A stretch of DNA of 7,251 nucleotides from Thermoproteota archaeon. GTDB lineage: Archaea > Thermoproteota > Bathyarchaeia > Bathyarchaeales > Bathycorpusculaceae. Positions 1 through 6,552 of this stretch are shown here, one piece after another. The notes under the pieces are model-generated. The model saw nothing but the letters and a program-made list of their open reading frames with translations. It ran no database searches and was not told where the DNA came from. A program made the translations under genes and the position numbers. Where the stretch lies: NCBI GenBank assembly GCA_012511995.1, contig JAAZFA010000499.1:1-7251 (forward strand), written 5' to 3'. The number at the start of each line of letters is the position of its first letter. The first letter of the stretch is position 1.

Positions 1-1346
1 ACCATGATTTTACTGTAGAGATTCCCTGCAAAGTAGCCTTTAACCGTCTGGCGTAAAATATACTTTGGCGAATAAAATTTGTTATAGAAGTCTTTGCGCA
101 TTTCTGCAATTTGAGTTGCAGGTAGGTTTGGATCTTCAAAAATAGGGTTCATGGTGTTGTAGAGTTCCCATCTGTCCGACATTTTCCAGCTGTTTTGTTC
201 CACGATTTCGCGTAGGCAAGTGCCTGGGTAGGGGGTTGCATGGCAGAGCCAGACCTCATCAGGCTCGACTTTGCGGACAAAATCTAGTGACTCTTGCAGT
301 GTCTTTGCCGTTTCGCCAGGATACCCCAAGATGACGGAGACTGTGACGAATATGCCTGTTTCCTTGGTCCATTTGATGGCGTTCTCAATCTGTGTCGTCG
401 AAACCCTCTTTTTTAGTAAATCACGCATCCGTTGGCAGCCTGCCTCAACGCCGAACATAATTTCGTCGCAGTGTGCTTGCTTCATCTTTGCTAGAATCTC
501 TTTGGTGACTACATCGGCACGTGTTCCACAGCCCCAATGCAGCTCTATTTTACGCTGTATCATCCCATCGCAGATGTCAAGGGTACGTTTCTTGTCAAAA
601 GTTAGTGTATCATCTTGGAAGGTTATGCCCTCGGCGCCATATTCGTCTCTGAGCCATTCCAGTTCATCGAGCACATTTTTGGGACTTCGGGCGCGGAACT
701 GTTGTCCAAACATTTGGCTAGCAACACAGAAGGGGCATTGGAAAGGGCAGCCGCGGCTGCTGATGATTGGGAGAAGGTTTCTTCCTGTTATGTTGTATTT
801 CTTCATGGGTAGTAGGTGGTAGGCAGGTGAGGGGAGGGCATCTAGGTTTTGAATATAGGGTCTCTGTGCAGTGCGGATGATTTGTGCATTTTTGCGAAAG
901 CTTATTCCTTTGATGTCACCGAGTTTCTTCTGTTCTGCTATTTCAACGATGGTTTCTTCACCTTCCCCCCGCACGATGACATCCACGGCTTCTTCAGCGG
1001 TGAGGATTTCGGCGTCGGCAAACGTGGCGTGAGGTCCCCCCATCAGCACTTGGGCGTCTGGTACCGCTTCTTTGGCTGCCTTTGCACATTGGATGGCTGA
1101 TTCAAAAGTGGGAGTCATGGAACCGATGCCGACAATACTGGGCTGGTAAGCTTCTAGTTCCTTTCTAATTTGTTGGTGGTCAAAACAGAGAACTGGTGAG
1201 TCTATGATTCTTACTTCAAAGTTGTTCTGTTCTAGAACTGCCGCCATATAGGTTAAGCCGAGAGGTGGGTAGAGGGGATGATGTGCGACTTTCTGTGTAA
1301 CAGGCGGGGTTACCAGGGCTATTTTTTTGTTTGTCTGCATCTTCAT
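1..1346 (-). CDS. B12-binding-domain radical SAM protein, 3' end cut off by window edge
   Basis: The visible part is 448 residues, open to the left edge. An N-terminal cobalamin-binding-like domain (about residues 8-150) carries the usual family landmarks: PLYPPLG at 24-30, GGPHATF from 103, and GEGE at 127-130. The radical SAM core follows, with the cluster motif CPFQCPFC (Cys200, Cys204, Cys207; bases 726-749), a GVEAG segment at 299-303, a GYPGET segment near 346 and ATPYPGT at 370-376. This order is typical of class B (BchE/methylase-like) radical SAM enzymes, which use a [4Fe-4S] cluster, SAM and often cobalamin to methylate or rearrange unreactive carbons. Members act on lipids, tetrapyrroles, antibiotics and peptides, and the substrate cannot be told from sequence. 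Translation may begin at ATG 1346 or ATG 1340. An in-frame stop lies at 1368-1370 with no other start after it. Neither ATG has a clear SD, so a leaderless mRNA is plausible. The C-terminus is missing. Confidence 0.9.
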   Translation of the reverse strand, partial: MKMQTNKKIALVTPPVTQKVAHHPLYPPLGLTYMAAVLEQNNFEVRIIDSPVLCFDHQQIRKELEAYQPSIVGIGSMTPTFESAIQCAKAAKEAVPDAQVLMGGPHATFADAEILTAEEAVDVIVRGEGEETIVEIAEQKKLGDIKGISFRKNAQIIRTAQRPYIQNLDALPSPAYHLLPMKKYNITGRNLLPIISSRGCPFQCPFCVASQMFGQQFRARSPKNVLDELEWLRDEYGAEGITFQDDTLTFDKKRTLDICDGMIQRKIELHWGCGTRADVVTKEILAKMKQAHCDEIMFGVEAGCQRMRDLLKKRVSTTQIENAIKWTKETGIFVTVSVILGYPGETAKTLQESLDFVRKVEPDEVWLCHATPYPGTCLREIVEQNSWKMSDRWELYNTMNPIFEDPNLPATQIAEMRKDFYNKFYSPKYILRQTVKGYFAGNLYSKIM

Positions 1347-1365
1347 ACACTGTGTTGGCGTACAA

Positions 1366-1372
1366 CTTTATG
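1366..1372 (-). promoter_or_regulatory. TATA-like element for the B12 radical SAM gene
   Basis: On the minus strand CATAAAG lies with its centre about 23 bases upstream of ATG 1346. That is the spacing expected if transcription starts at or very near the start codon, giving a leaderless transcript. The lack of any purine-rich SD before either ATG agrees with this. The match to an archaeal TATA box is weak, and the call rests mainly on spacing. Confidence 0.3.
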
Positions 1373-1391
1373 GTATCGCTTATTCGATACC
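1372..1391. repeat. Perfect 7-bp inverted repeat, possible operator
   Basis: GGTATCG (1372-1378) and CGATACC (1385-1391) form a perfect inverted repeat around a 6-base spacer. It lies in the 97-base gap between the 749-residue propeller gene and the B12 radical SAM gene, directly upstream of the TATA-like element of the latter. Two-fold symmetric sites here often bind dimeric regulators. Read as RNA on the plus strand, the hairpin would be followed by five T, like an intrinsic terminator, but no plus-strand gene lies upstream. An operator reading is therefore preferred. Confidence 0.45.
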
Positions 1392-1424
1392 GTTTTTCCC
1401 TTATGAACTTTTGGCTAACTGCCT

Positions 1425-1430
1425 AAAAAG
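1425..1430 (-). terminator. Possible oligo-T terminator after the 749-residue propeller gene
   Basis: On the minus strand a CTTTTT run begins 14 bases beyond the TAA stop of the propeller gene. Archaeal termination can use short T-runs without a stem-loop. The tract is only five T long, and the imperfect GGC/GCC stem beside it is weak, so this is tentative. Confidence 0.25.
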
Positions 1431-1443
1431 ATGTATTTACAGA

Positions 1444-3693
1444 TTAACTTGTGACTTCACGCCATCTGCGCTTAACTACATAGTAGACCACGGTTGTCGC
1501 CACAACAATAGCCGCCAGAACCAGTATCCAAACAATGGACAGCTCGCTCTGGGGAGTTGAAGGCTGGCTTGAAGCTGCCCCGAAGGCATAGATTATATGG
1601 TTGTATGAGCCTACGTAAACCTTGCCGTTGGCGATGGCAGGCGAGGAAACAACTCTTTCATTTGTGGCATAACTCCAGATTAACGTGCCGTTTGTCGAGT
1701 CAAAAGCATAGATTTTACCGTCATATGACCCCACGTAAACGGTATTCTTGCTTACTGCAGGCGATGAAGCTACTTCTCCATTAGTAGTATATTTCCAGAG
1801 GACAGCTCCGTTATGTGCGTCTAAGGCGTAAACGTTATGATCTTTTGAACCGATGTAAACCATTTTGTTTGCTATCGCAGGCGACGAGGCTACTTGTCCC
1901 GAGGTCTGGTAATTCCAGATCAGTTTTCCAGTGGTTGTATTGAGTGCATAGACTTTGTAGTCATATGATCCAACGTAGACTATGTCCCTGTAGACAGCTG
2001 GAGAAGAGACCACATAACCATTGGTGGCATATTTCCAGAGTAACTTTCCGTTTGAGGCATTCAGGCAATGGATGTTTTTGTCGTTTGAGCCAATGTAAAC
2101 TCTGTTATCTGCAACTGCAGGAGAAGAAACTACAATTACGTCGTCTGTAGTGTAGTTCCATATTTTTTCGCCTGTGCTGGCGTTTAAAGCATAGAGGTTG
2201 TGATCTTGTGAGCCAACATACACTATGCCCCCGTATACTGCGGGAGAGGAAACTACATGTCTGCCTGTTTTGTAGCTCCAAATATATTCACCCGTTGCAG
2301 CATTTAGAGCATAGATATTGCCGTCGTAGCTGCCCACGTAGACTTTTCCGTCGGCTACGGCAGGCGAAGAAAACATAATCATATCTTCGGCTTGGAATCT
2401 CCATACGACATTGTTGTGCAGTTCCCAATCATACCCGACCATGCCCGTTGAAGCATTCAAAGCGTACACTCTACCATCATGAGCTCCCACATACACCAAG
2501 CCGCCTGCAATGGTTGGTGACGAGTCAACTTTGCTACCTGTTGCAAAACTCCAGACATGTTCCCCGTTGTCGGCGTTTAAGGCGTAGAATATGCCATCCC
2601 AAGACCCCATGTATATAACGCCATTGTGGTATGCAGGTTCAGCGATGACTACGTTGCCGGTTGTATAGTTCCAGATGTGCTCGCCTGATGCGGCATTTAA
2701 GGCATAGATGTTATGGTCCATTGAACCCACATAAACTATGCTGTTGATAACTGCTGGGGTTGAGGAAACCGCAATGCCCAAAGTTTGGCTCCAGATTAAT
2801 TCACCCTCCGATGTGGAGAGAGCATAGAGTTTTCCATTCAGCGACCCCACGTACACCACATCGCCACTTACGTGAGCGGAAGCATAAACATCTTCTCCGG
2901 TTGCGAAACTCCAAATTTTGTTTCCGCTATAGGCGTCAAGAGCATAAATGTTGCCATCTAAAGAACCGACATAGACTACACCTTTATGAATGATGGGTGT
3001 AGAAACAACTTTGTTCTCGGTTATGTAGCTCCATACAAGCTTGCCGTCTTTTGCGTTTAGGGCGTAAACTTTATGGTCTAAGGAACCAATGTAGACCAAG
3101 CCCCCGTTGAGAGTTGGTGACGACAGCATAATTTGGTCGCCAGTTGAATAATTCCAGATGAGTGTACCAGTCGAGGCATTGATAGCATATACGTTTTTGT
3201 CTTCTGAACCAACATAAACTACGCCGTCAGCATAGGTTGGGTCAGAATCAACGTAATATCCTGTTTCAAAGCGCCAAACAACACTACCGTCCACTATGTC
3301 AAGGGCATAAAGGTGGTTATCCTCAGAACCCACGAAAATTTTTCCTTCCGCTACGATAGGACGCGATACTATTATGCCTCCGGTTGGGGTTCTCCAAATA
3401 AGCTTACCGTTTGCTGCGTAAAAAGCGTAAATATTTCGGTCGTAGGAACCAACATAAACTATCCCTTCATGGATATACGCTGAGCCAACTTGACCTCCCG
3501 TGTTGAATGCCCAAAGCGTCTCGTTTGTGGTCGGCGATGCCGAATCGCTGTATCCGTTGTTAGCTATGTTACTGTGAAACATGGGCCACTCTGCCGAGCC
3601 TGTTTGAAGTTCTTGGGCGCCACCGCTACCTAGTATGGTTGAAAACAAAACCGCTATCACCAGAATAAGGCAAACATTCGCCGATCTTTTCAT
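1444..3693 (-). CDS. Membrane-anchored surface protein with sixteen PQQ-like beta-propeller repeats
   Basis: This 749-residue protein has an N-terminal signal peptide (about residues 1-26, Lys-Arg then a hydrophobic core). A WPMF entry motif at 36-39 is typical of PQQ-like propellers. Sixteen repeats of about 40 residues follow (about 61-704). Each has a strand ending in Trp (W61, 100, 140, 180, 221, 261, 301, 341, 381, 431, 472, 512, 553, 593, 633, 673) and a VYVGSxDxxxYAL strand. A short Ser/Pro/Gln linker leads to a transmembrane helix at 720-740 and a basic KRRWR tail, placing the repeats outside the cell. At least ten N-x-S/T sequons would suit N-glycosylation. Sixteen repeats fit two eight-bladed propellers. 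The family (COG1520/BamB-like) includes scaffolds and binding proteins as well as quinoproteins. Nothing here proves PQQ binding, and the role is unknown. An SD (GAGGT) supports the ATG start. Confidence 0.93.
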   Translation of the reverse strand: MKRSANVCLILVIAVLFSTILGSGGAQELQTGSAEWPMFHSNIANNGYSDSASPTTNETLWAFNTGGQVGSAYIHEGIVYVGSYDRNIYAFYAANGKLIWRTPTGGIIVSRPIVAEGKIFVGSEDNHLYALDIVDGSVVWRFETGYYVDSDPTYADGVVYVGSEDKNVYAINASTGTLIWNYSTGDQIMLSSPTLNGGLVYIGSLDHKVYALNAKDGKLVWSYITENKVVSTPIIHKGVVYVGSLDGNIYALDAYSGNKIWSFATGEDVYASAHVSGDVVYVGSLNGKLYALSTSEGELIWSQTLGIAVSSTPAVINSIVYVGSMDHNIYALNAASGEHIWNYTTGNVVIAEPAYHNGVIYMGSWDGIFYALNADNGEHVWSFATGSKVDSSPTIAGGLVYVGAHDGRVYALNASTGMVGYDWELHNNVVWRFQAEDMIMFSSPAVADGKVYVGSYDGNIYALNAATGEYIWSYKTGRHVVSSPAVYGGIVYVGSQDHNLYALNASTGEKIWNYTTDDVIVVSSPAVADNRVYIGSNDKNIHCLNASNGKLLWKYATNGYVVSSPAVYRDIVYVGSYDYKVYALNTTTGKLIWNYQTSGQVASSPAIANKMVYIGSKDHNVYALDAHNGAVLWKYTTNGEVASSPAVSKNTVYVGSYDGKIYAFDSTNGTLIWSYATNERVVSSPAIANGKVYVGSYNHIIYAFGAASSQPSTPQSELSIVWILVLAAIVVATTVVYYVVKRRWREVTS
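1582..3513 (-). repeat. Sixteen degenerate tandem repeats of about 120 bases, coding for propeller blades
   Basis: Within the propeller gene, codons 61-704 form sixteen in-frame units of mostly 40 residues (about 120 bases). They are recognisable in the DNA by a recurring 'ccnacgtanac'-type block that encodes VYVGS. The last seven units resemble one another most (SSPAV.....VYVGS), suggesting more recent duplication or gene conversion. One unit, between Trp381 and Trp431, is 50 residues long through an insertion of about 10 residues. Confidence 0.85.
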
Positions 3694-3700
3694 CTCTTCA

Positions 3701-3705
3701 ACCTC
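3701..3705 (-). promoter_or_regulatory. Ribosome binding site of the 749-residue propeller gene
   Basis: GAGGT on the minus strand lies 7 bases before ATG 3693. The ATG leads directly into a signal peptide, which fixes this start. Confidence 0.7.
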
Positions 3706-3750
3706 TAAACCATGGGGTTGCGCGACTTCTGACCATAATTTCCAGATTAG

Positions 3751-3758
3751 GTATACTA
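3751..3758 (-). promoter_or_regulatory. Candidate TATA element of the 749-residue propeller gene
   Basis: TAGTATAC on the minus strand follows an A/T-rich stretch and lies 57 bases before the start codon. A transcription start about 26 bases downstream would leave a leader of roughly 36 bases containing the SD. The oligo-T terminator just upstream (3796-3815) supports a separate promoter here. The same octamer precedes the divergent propeller operon at 5037-5044. Confidence 0.35.
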
Positions 3759-3795
3759 TGAATTTTAATGAATCTTTGCTCTTATTGATCTTTTG

Positions 3796-3815
3796 GAGAA
3801 AAAAGCTAAAAAAGT
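3796..3815 (-). terminator. Oligo-T archaeal-type terminator after the SPASM radical SAM gene
   Basis: Starting 10 bases after the TAG stop of the radical SAM/SPASM gene, the minus strand shows two runs of six T (complements of 3808-3813 and 3799-3804) separated by AGC. There is no GC-rich stem. Consecutive T-runs of this kind are the usual archaeal intrinsic termination signal. They suggest that the following propeller gene is not simply cotranscribed. Confidence 0.6.
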
Positions 3816-3825
3816 AAAATGTTGT

Positions 3826-4905
3826 CTATTTTTTTCGTAGAACTTCGGGTATATAGTTGCAGGCGGGGTCGGATTCAGTTATGTCTCCTGTGTAGGCATA
3901 GGCTCGATTTCTGCATCCGCCGCATATATCACGGTATTCGCAGACGCCGCATTTACCTTTTAGAATGTCGCGGTCTTTGAATCTATTGTAGTAGGTTGAG
4001 GCTTTAACTTCTTCCCATGCTTGTGTTAGAGGTTTGTTGCGGATGTTACCTAGCATCATGGGTTCGTTGGGTTGTAGGTCGGTGTAGAAGCAGGGGATCA
4101 AATCGCCGTTCTCTGTGACGGATAGGTAGCCGCCGAATGCAAAGTAGGTGCATTTACCATGGAACTCTTTCTCGTACCATTCGTTGAATTCTTTCTCCGG
4201 CAGACGTTGTTTAACTACTCTTGCGAAAAATGGGCAGTGCACATGAACCTCAAATTTACCACGGTACTTTTTGGTTATATCCCAGATGTGATTGAGCACC
4301 CACTCGTACTCTTCAGGGGTGGGTTCTAGTTCCATGGTTGTTTTAGCTCTGCCGCTGGGCACAAGTGCGTTGTACCAGACAAAGTTTGCGTGGTACTTCT
4401 CTGCGAGTTCAGCAACGTGGTCAAGGTGCTTAAGGTTAACTTTGGTTATCGCACAGGCTAGACCGTTTAGAATCTTGCCTGATGCGAGTTTCTCGATGGC
4501 TGATAGGGCTTTTTTGTAGCTGCCTTTTCCACGGAGTTCGTCATTAATATCTTCAGGTCCATCGATGCTGACGGAGGACCAAATCTGATTCTTGACCAAG
4601 TTATCATAGATTGACCCGTCAACGAAGACGCCGTTGGTTAAGAGACAAACGTTGAGACCTTTGCTTTTAGCGTAAGTGGCGATTTCGAAAATATCTGGGC
4701 GTGTGAGCGGTTCGCCACCTTTTAAGCCAAACCATTTCACGCCGAACTTTTGAACTTCATCAACAAGATGGAAGGCTTCTTGGGTGGTCATTTCGTGGGG
4801 GGCATGTGTTCCTGTTGCGTCTACGTTGCAGTATCGGCACCTTGCGTTGCAGACGCCTGTGACGCGCCAAGAAGTCATAAGCAATGGACCTTTATGTTCA
4901 GCCAA
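3826..4905 (-). CDS. Radical SAM/SPASM domain protein
   Basis: This complete 359-residue enzyme is probably cytosolic. The radical SAM cluster motif is Cys19-x3-Cys23-x2-Cys26, followed by GGEP at 63-66, which contacts SAM. The C-terminal SPASM domain has Cys252, Cys272 (within GDLIPC), Cys319, Cys322, Cys328, Cys331 and Cys349. That is the seven-cysteine set expected to hold two auxiliary Fe-S clusters. SPASM enzymes include peptide maturases (PqqE, anSME, mycofactocin MftC) and the haem enzymes AhbC, AhbD and NirJ. From memory, the CGVCEYRDICGGCR...GD..ESDPAC tail resembles the haem-pathway branch, but no other haem gene is present, so no symbol is given. The start is TTG at 4905, chosen because AGGAG lies 8 bases upstream. 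The next ATG is codon 10 and would cut the sequence leading into the core. It diverges from the propeller pair across 207 bases and has its own terminator. Confidence 0.9.
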   Translation of the reverse strand: MAEHKGPLLMTSWRVTGVCNARCRYCNVDATGTHAPHEMTTQEAFHLVDEVQKFGVKWFGLKGGEPLTRPDIFEIATYAKSKGLNVCLLTNGVFVDGSIYDNLVKNQIWSSVSIDGPEDINDELRGKGSYKKALSAIEKLASGKILNGLACAITKVNLKHLDHVAELAEKYHANFVWYNALVPSGRAKTTMELEPTPEEYEWVLNHIWDITKKYRGKFEVHVHCPFFARVVKQRLPEKEFNEWYEKEFHGKCTYFAFGGYLSVTENGDLIPCFYTDLQPNEPMMLGNIRNKPLTQAWEEVKASTYYNRFKDRDILKGKCGVCEYRDICGGCRNRAYAYTGDITESDPACNYIPEVLRKK

Positions 4906-4913
4906 GTAAAATT

Positions 4914-4918
4914 CTCCT
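4914..4918 (-). promoter_or_regulatory. Ribosome binding site that selects the TTG start
   Basis: AGGAG on the minus strand lies 8 bases before TTG 4905. No in-frame ATG lies between it and codon 10, so this SD decides the start of the SPASM radical SAM gene. Confidence 0.7.
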
Positions 4919-4954
4919 GTTTTTCCCTTTATGTGTTACCTTTAACGGTTCTCT

Positions 4955-4972
4955 TAATCTTAAAAAAGATTA
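4955..4972. repeat. 18-base perfect inverted repeat in the divergent promoter region, possible operator
   Basis: TAATCTT and AAGATTA are perfect complements around an AAAA spacer. The repeat lies 50 bases upstream of the TTG start of the radical SAM/SPASM gene. It would cover the transcription start predicted from the TATA-like element at 4985-4994, a position where archaeal repressors often bind. It is AT-rich, so chance occurrence is possible. Confidence 0.4.
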
Positions 4973-4984
4973 TGCGTTTCAGGG

Positions 4985-5000
4985 CTTTATTAAATTTCCT
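4985..5000 (-). promoter_or_regulatory. Candidate BRE/TATA of the SPASM radical SAM gene
   Basis: On the minus strand AGGAAA (BRE-like, purine-rich) is followed by TTTAATAAAG (TATA-like). A transcription start about 26 bases on would fall near 4963, leaving a leader of some 57 bases with the AGGAG site. This is the best BRE+TATA combination in the window, but it is unconfirmed. Confidence 0.4.
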
Positions 5001-5036
5001 GATTTAAAAACAATTTTTATGGGTCCTAAAATTGTC

Positions 5037-5068
5037 TAGTATACTGGTGTTTTTCCGTAATGTTTATA
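5037..5068 (+). promoter_or_regulatory. Candidate promoter elements of the propeller operon
   Basis: Two TATA candidates precede the plus-strand pair. TAGTATAC (5037-5044) is the same octamer as before the minus-strand propeller gene, 68 bases from the start codon. TTTATA (5063-5068) would put the transcription start near 5092, just before the SD. Sequence alone does not decide between them. Confidence 0.3.
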
Positions 5069-5097
5069 GAAGAACATACATCCTATTTCACCATCTT

Positions 5098-5103
5098 GGG
5101 GGT
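5098..5103 (+). promoter_or_regulatory. Ribosome binding site of the 479-residue propeller gene
   Basis: GGGGGT lies 9 bases before ATG 5113. The frame is open further upstream to a TTG at 5032, but that start has no SD and would add 27 residues before a well-formed signal peptide. ATG 5113 is therefore the preferred start. Confidence 0.55.
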
Positions 5104-5112
5104 AAACAATTC

Positions 5113-6552
5113 ATGAACGGTATTAGAATCCACGCTTTAACCCTGCTGGCTTTACTTTTCGTTTCGTTTCTTTCTGTTTCAGCAGTTACGTTACAAGCAC
5201 AAACCACCGCATCTGAGGGTGACTTGCTGCAGTATGATTGGCCTCAGTTCAAGGGCGACTCTTCCTTCACTCGTTTCTCTGCGGGTCCCGCACCCGACAC
5301 TCCTGATTTGCTTTGGAGCGCCCACGTCACAGGTGTGCAGCCTTATCTCTCCGCGTTTAATGGCATGATATTTGTAGGTACTAACACCTCCGCTGTGGCG
5401 CTTGACAGATATACCGGAAGCATAATCTGGGAAACTCCTATTGAAATGGTGCGTGAATGGCCCATTATCTACAAAATCGACGATTCCCACCTTGTCGTTC
5501 AGAGTACCTGCCTTAACCCCCAAACTGGAGAAGTAATTTGGATTAGCCCCGACTTTTGCGCGGACACAGGCATCTTCAGCTCTAATGTGTATAGTCCCGA
5601 AGAGAAAATGTTCTACCTTAAAGTAGACTCCTACACTGAAGCTTGGGACTTTTCCAACCCCCAAGTACCTCCAACGTTTGTGTGGAGAACCTACGTGCCA
5701 GGCGGTGGAAGAACTGGCATCGGAACTACCTACGGTGACGGTAAAGTTTTTGCCGGCTCGTTTATGAACCTGCAGATGGCACTAGATGCAAAAACAGGAG
5801 ACGTACTCTGGAGTACCCGCACAAAGGGACCCATGATCTTTGACGGATCTTACACGGATGGGGTGTTTTTACGTGGTGGAACCGATGATAATACCATGTA
5901 CTGTTTTAATGCCACCACAGGCGAGATAATCTGGACTTACATTCCAGATGAAGAGTACCCTTATGACGGCGGCTACTTCACTTCAGGCACCGCAGTAGCT
6001 TATGGTAATGTATATGAACCTAACAAGGACGGTTATGTCTACGCAATCAACATCGCCACCGGGCAGTTGGTATGGCGTTATAAGGGACCTGGTACTGTGT
6101 TGTGGCCTGGGTTTGCTTCGGTTGCCGACGGCAAAGTCTATGTCACCAGCGGCGAAATCGCTCAGTACGGCGGCAAAGGGGGTACTTCAGAGTTTGTTTG
6201 CCTAGACGCTTTTACAGGTGAGGTTATCTGGAAGCTGCCTATTGAAGCGTTGGCGCCGAGGGAATCAACGTTGGTTGCCTACGGGCGTCTATATTTGATT
6301 CCAGGTACCGTAACCGACGCAGTAGACGCCATATCTGGTAATGAGTACACAACTTTCAATCAGGTCTGGGCAATCGGCGAGCAAATCGTACCCGATGTAA
6401 CCATTGTGCCCACCCCCACTGCTTCGCCTGCAACTTTTGCTGTAGATAGCTTAATACTTGTTGCGGCAGTTTTGATAATTGTGATTTTGTTTCTTGTTTT
6501 TTTAGTTGCAGTGTTGCGGCTGGATCGCCATAAAAGGAGGGAAACTCTATGA
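5113..6552 (+). CDS. Membrane-anchored PQQ-like beta-propeller protein
   Basis: This 479-residue protein starts with a signal peptide (about 1-28, cleavage likely near the Ala-rich end before QTTASEG) and a WPQF entry motif at 43-46. Blade strands end in Trp68, 106, 143, 191, 233, 274, 321 and 373, usually as TGxxxW, and a closing VWAIG lies at 418-422. That count fits a single eight-bladed PQQ-like propeller (COG1520 type). A Thr/Pro linker (VPTPTASPA, 432-440) leads to a transmembrane helix at about 444-468 and a basic RLDRHKRR tail, so the propeller faces outward. The repeats are much more diverged than in the 749-residue protein, with longer loops and four Cys (133, 149, 264, 363). No catalytic site or cofactor ligand is recognisable. 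The stop overlaps the next gene's ATG by 4 bases, indicating an operon. The substrate or partner is unknown. Confidence 0.9.
   Translation: MNGIRIHALTLLALLFVSFLSVSAVTLQAQTTASEGDLLQYDWPQFKGDSSFTRFSAGPAPDTPDLLWSAHVTGVQPYLSAFNGMIFVGTNTSAVALDRYTGSIIWETPIEMVREWPIIYKIDDSHLVVQSTCLNPQTGEVIWISPDFCADTGIFSSNVYSPEEKMFYLKVDSYTEAWDFSNPQVPPTFVWRTYVPGGGRTGIGTTYGDGKVFAGSFMNLQMALDAKTGDVLWSTRTKGPMIFDGSYTDGVFLRGGTDDNTMYCFNATTGEIIWTYIPDEEYPYDGGYFTSGTAVAYGNVYEPNKDGYVYAINIATGQLVWRYKGPGTVLWPGFASVADGKVYVTSGEIAQYGGKGGTSEFVCLDAFTGEVIWKLPIEALAPRESTLVAYGRLYLIPGTVTDAVDAISGNEYTTFNQVWAIGEQIVPDVTIVPTPTASPATFAVDSLILVAAVLIIVILFLVFLVAVLRLDRHKRRETL
6536..6541 (+). promoter_or_regulatory. Strong ribosome binding site within the end of the upstream propeller gene
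   Basis: GGAGGG lies 7 bases before ATG 6549, inside the last codons of the preceding gene. With the ATGA stop/start overlap it points to coupled translation of the two propeller genes. Confidence 0.75.

Noticed and set aside
271..1100. Plus-strand open frames opposite the B12 radical SAM gene
   Set aside because: They are antisense to a gene with clear cofactor motifs, have no SD, and their Ser/Cys/Phe-rich products look like nothing known.
1372..1397. Plus-strand intrinsic terminator (hairpin plus five T)
   Set aside because: No plus-strand gene lies upstream to be terminated. The symmetric element is better explained as a site upstream of the minus-strand gene.
1582..3513. Tandem 120-base periodicity as a CRISPR or non-coding satellite
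   Set aside because: The periodicity is in frame, with no spacers, and is fully explained by beta-propeller blades.
3696..3734. Possible 12-residue peptide on the minus strand (start MVRSRATPW) as a precursor for the SPASM enzyme
   Set aside because: It is too short, has no SD and no leader-like features, and it lies within the expected 5' leader of the propeller gene.
3635..3817. 60-residue plus-strand open frame before the SPASM gene end
   Set aside because: It runs through the promoter and terminator between two minus-strand genes and overlaps the propeller's signal peptide. No supporting SD was seen.
5032..5112. Upstream TTG start adding 27 residues to the 479-residue propeller protein
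   Set aside because: It lacks an SD and would place a basic, aromatic stretch before a complete signal peptide. ATG 5113 has GGGGGT 9 bases upstream.
5191..5664. 157-residue minus-strand open frame inside the 479-residue propeller gene
   Set aside because: It is antisense to a well-supported propeller. No SD, signal or domain is seen, so its openness is a by-product of the codon usage on the other strand.
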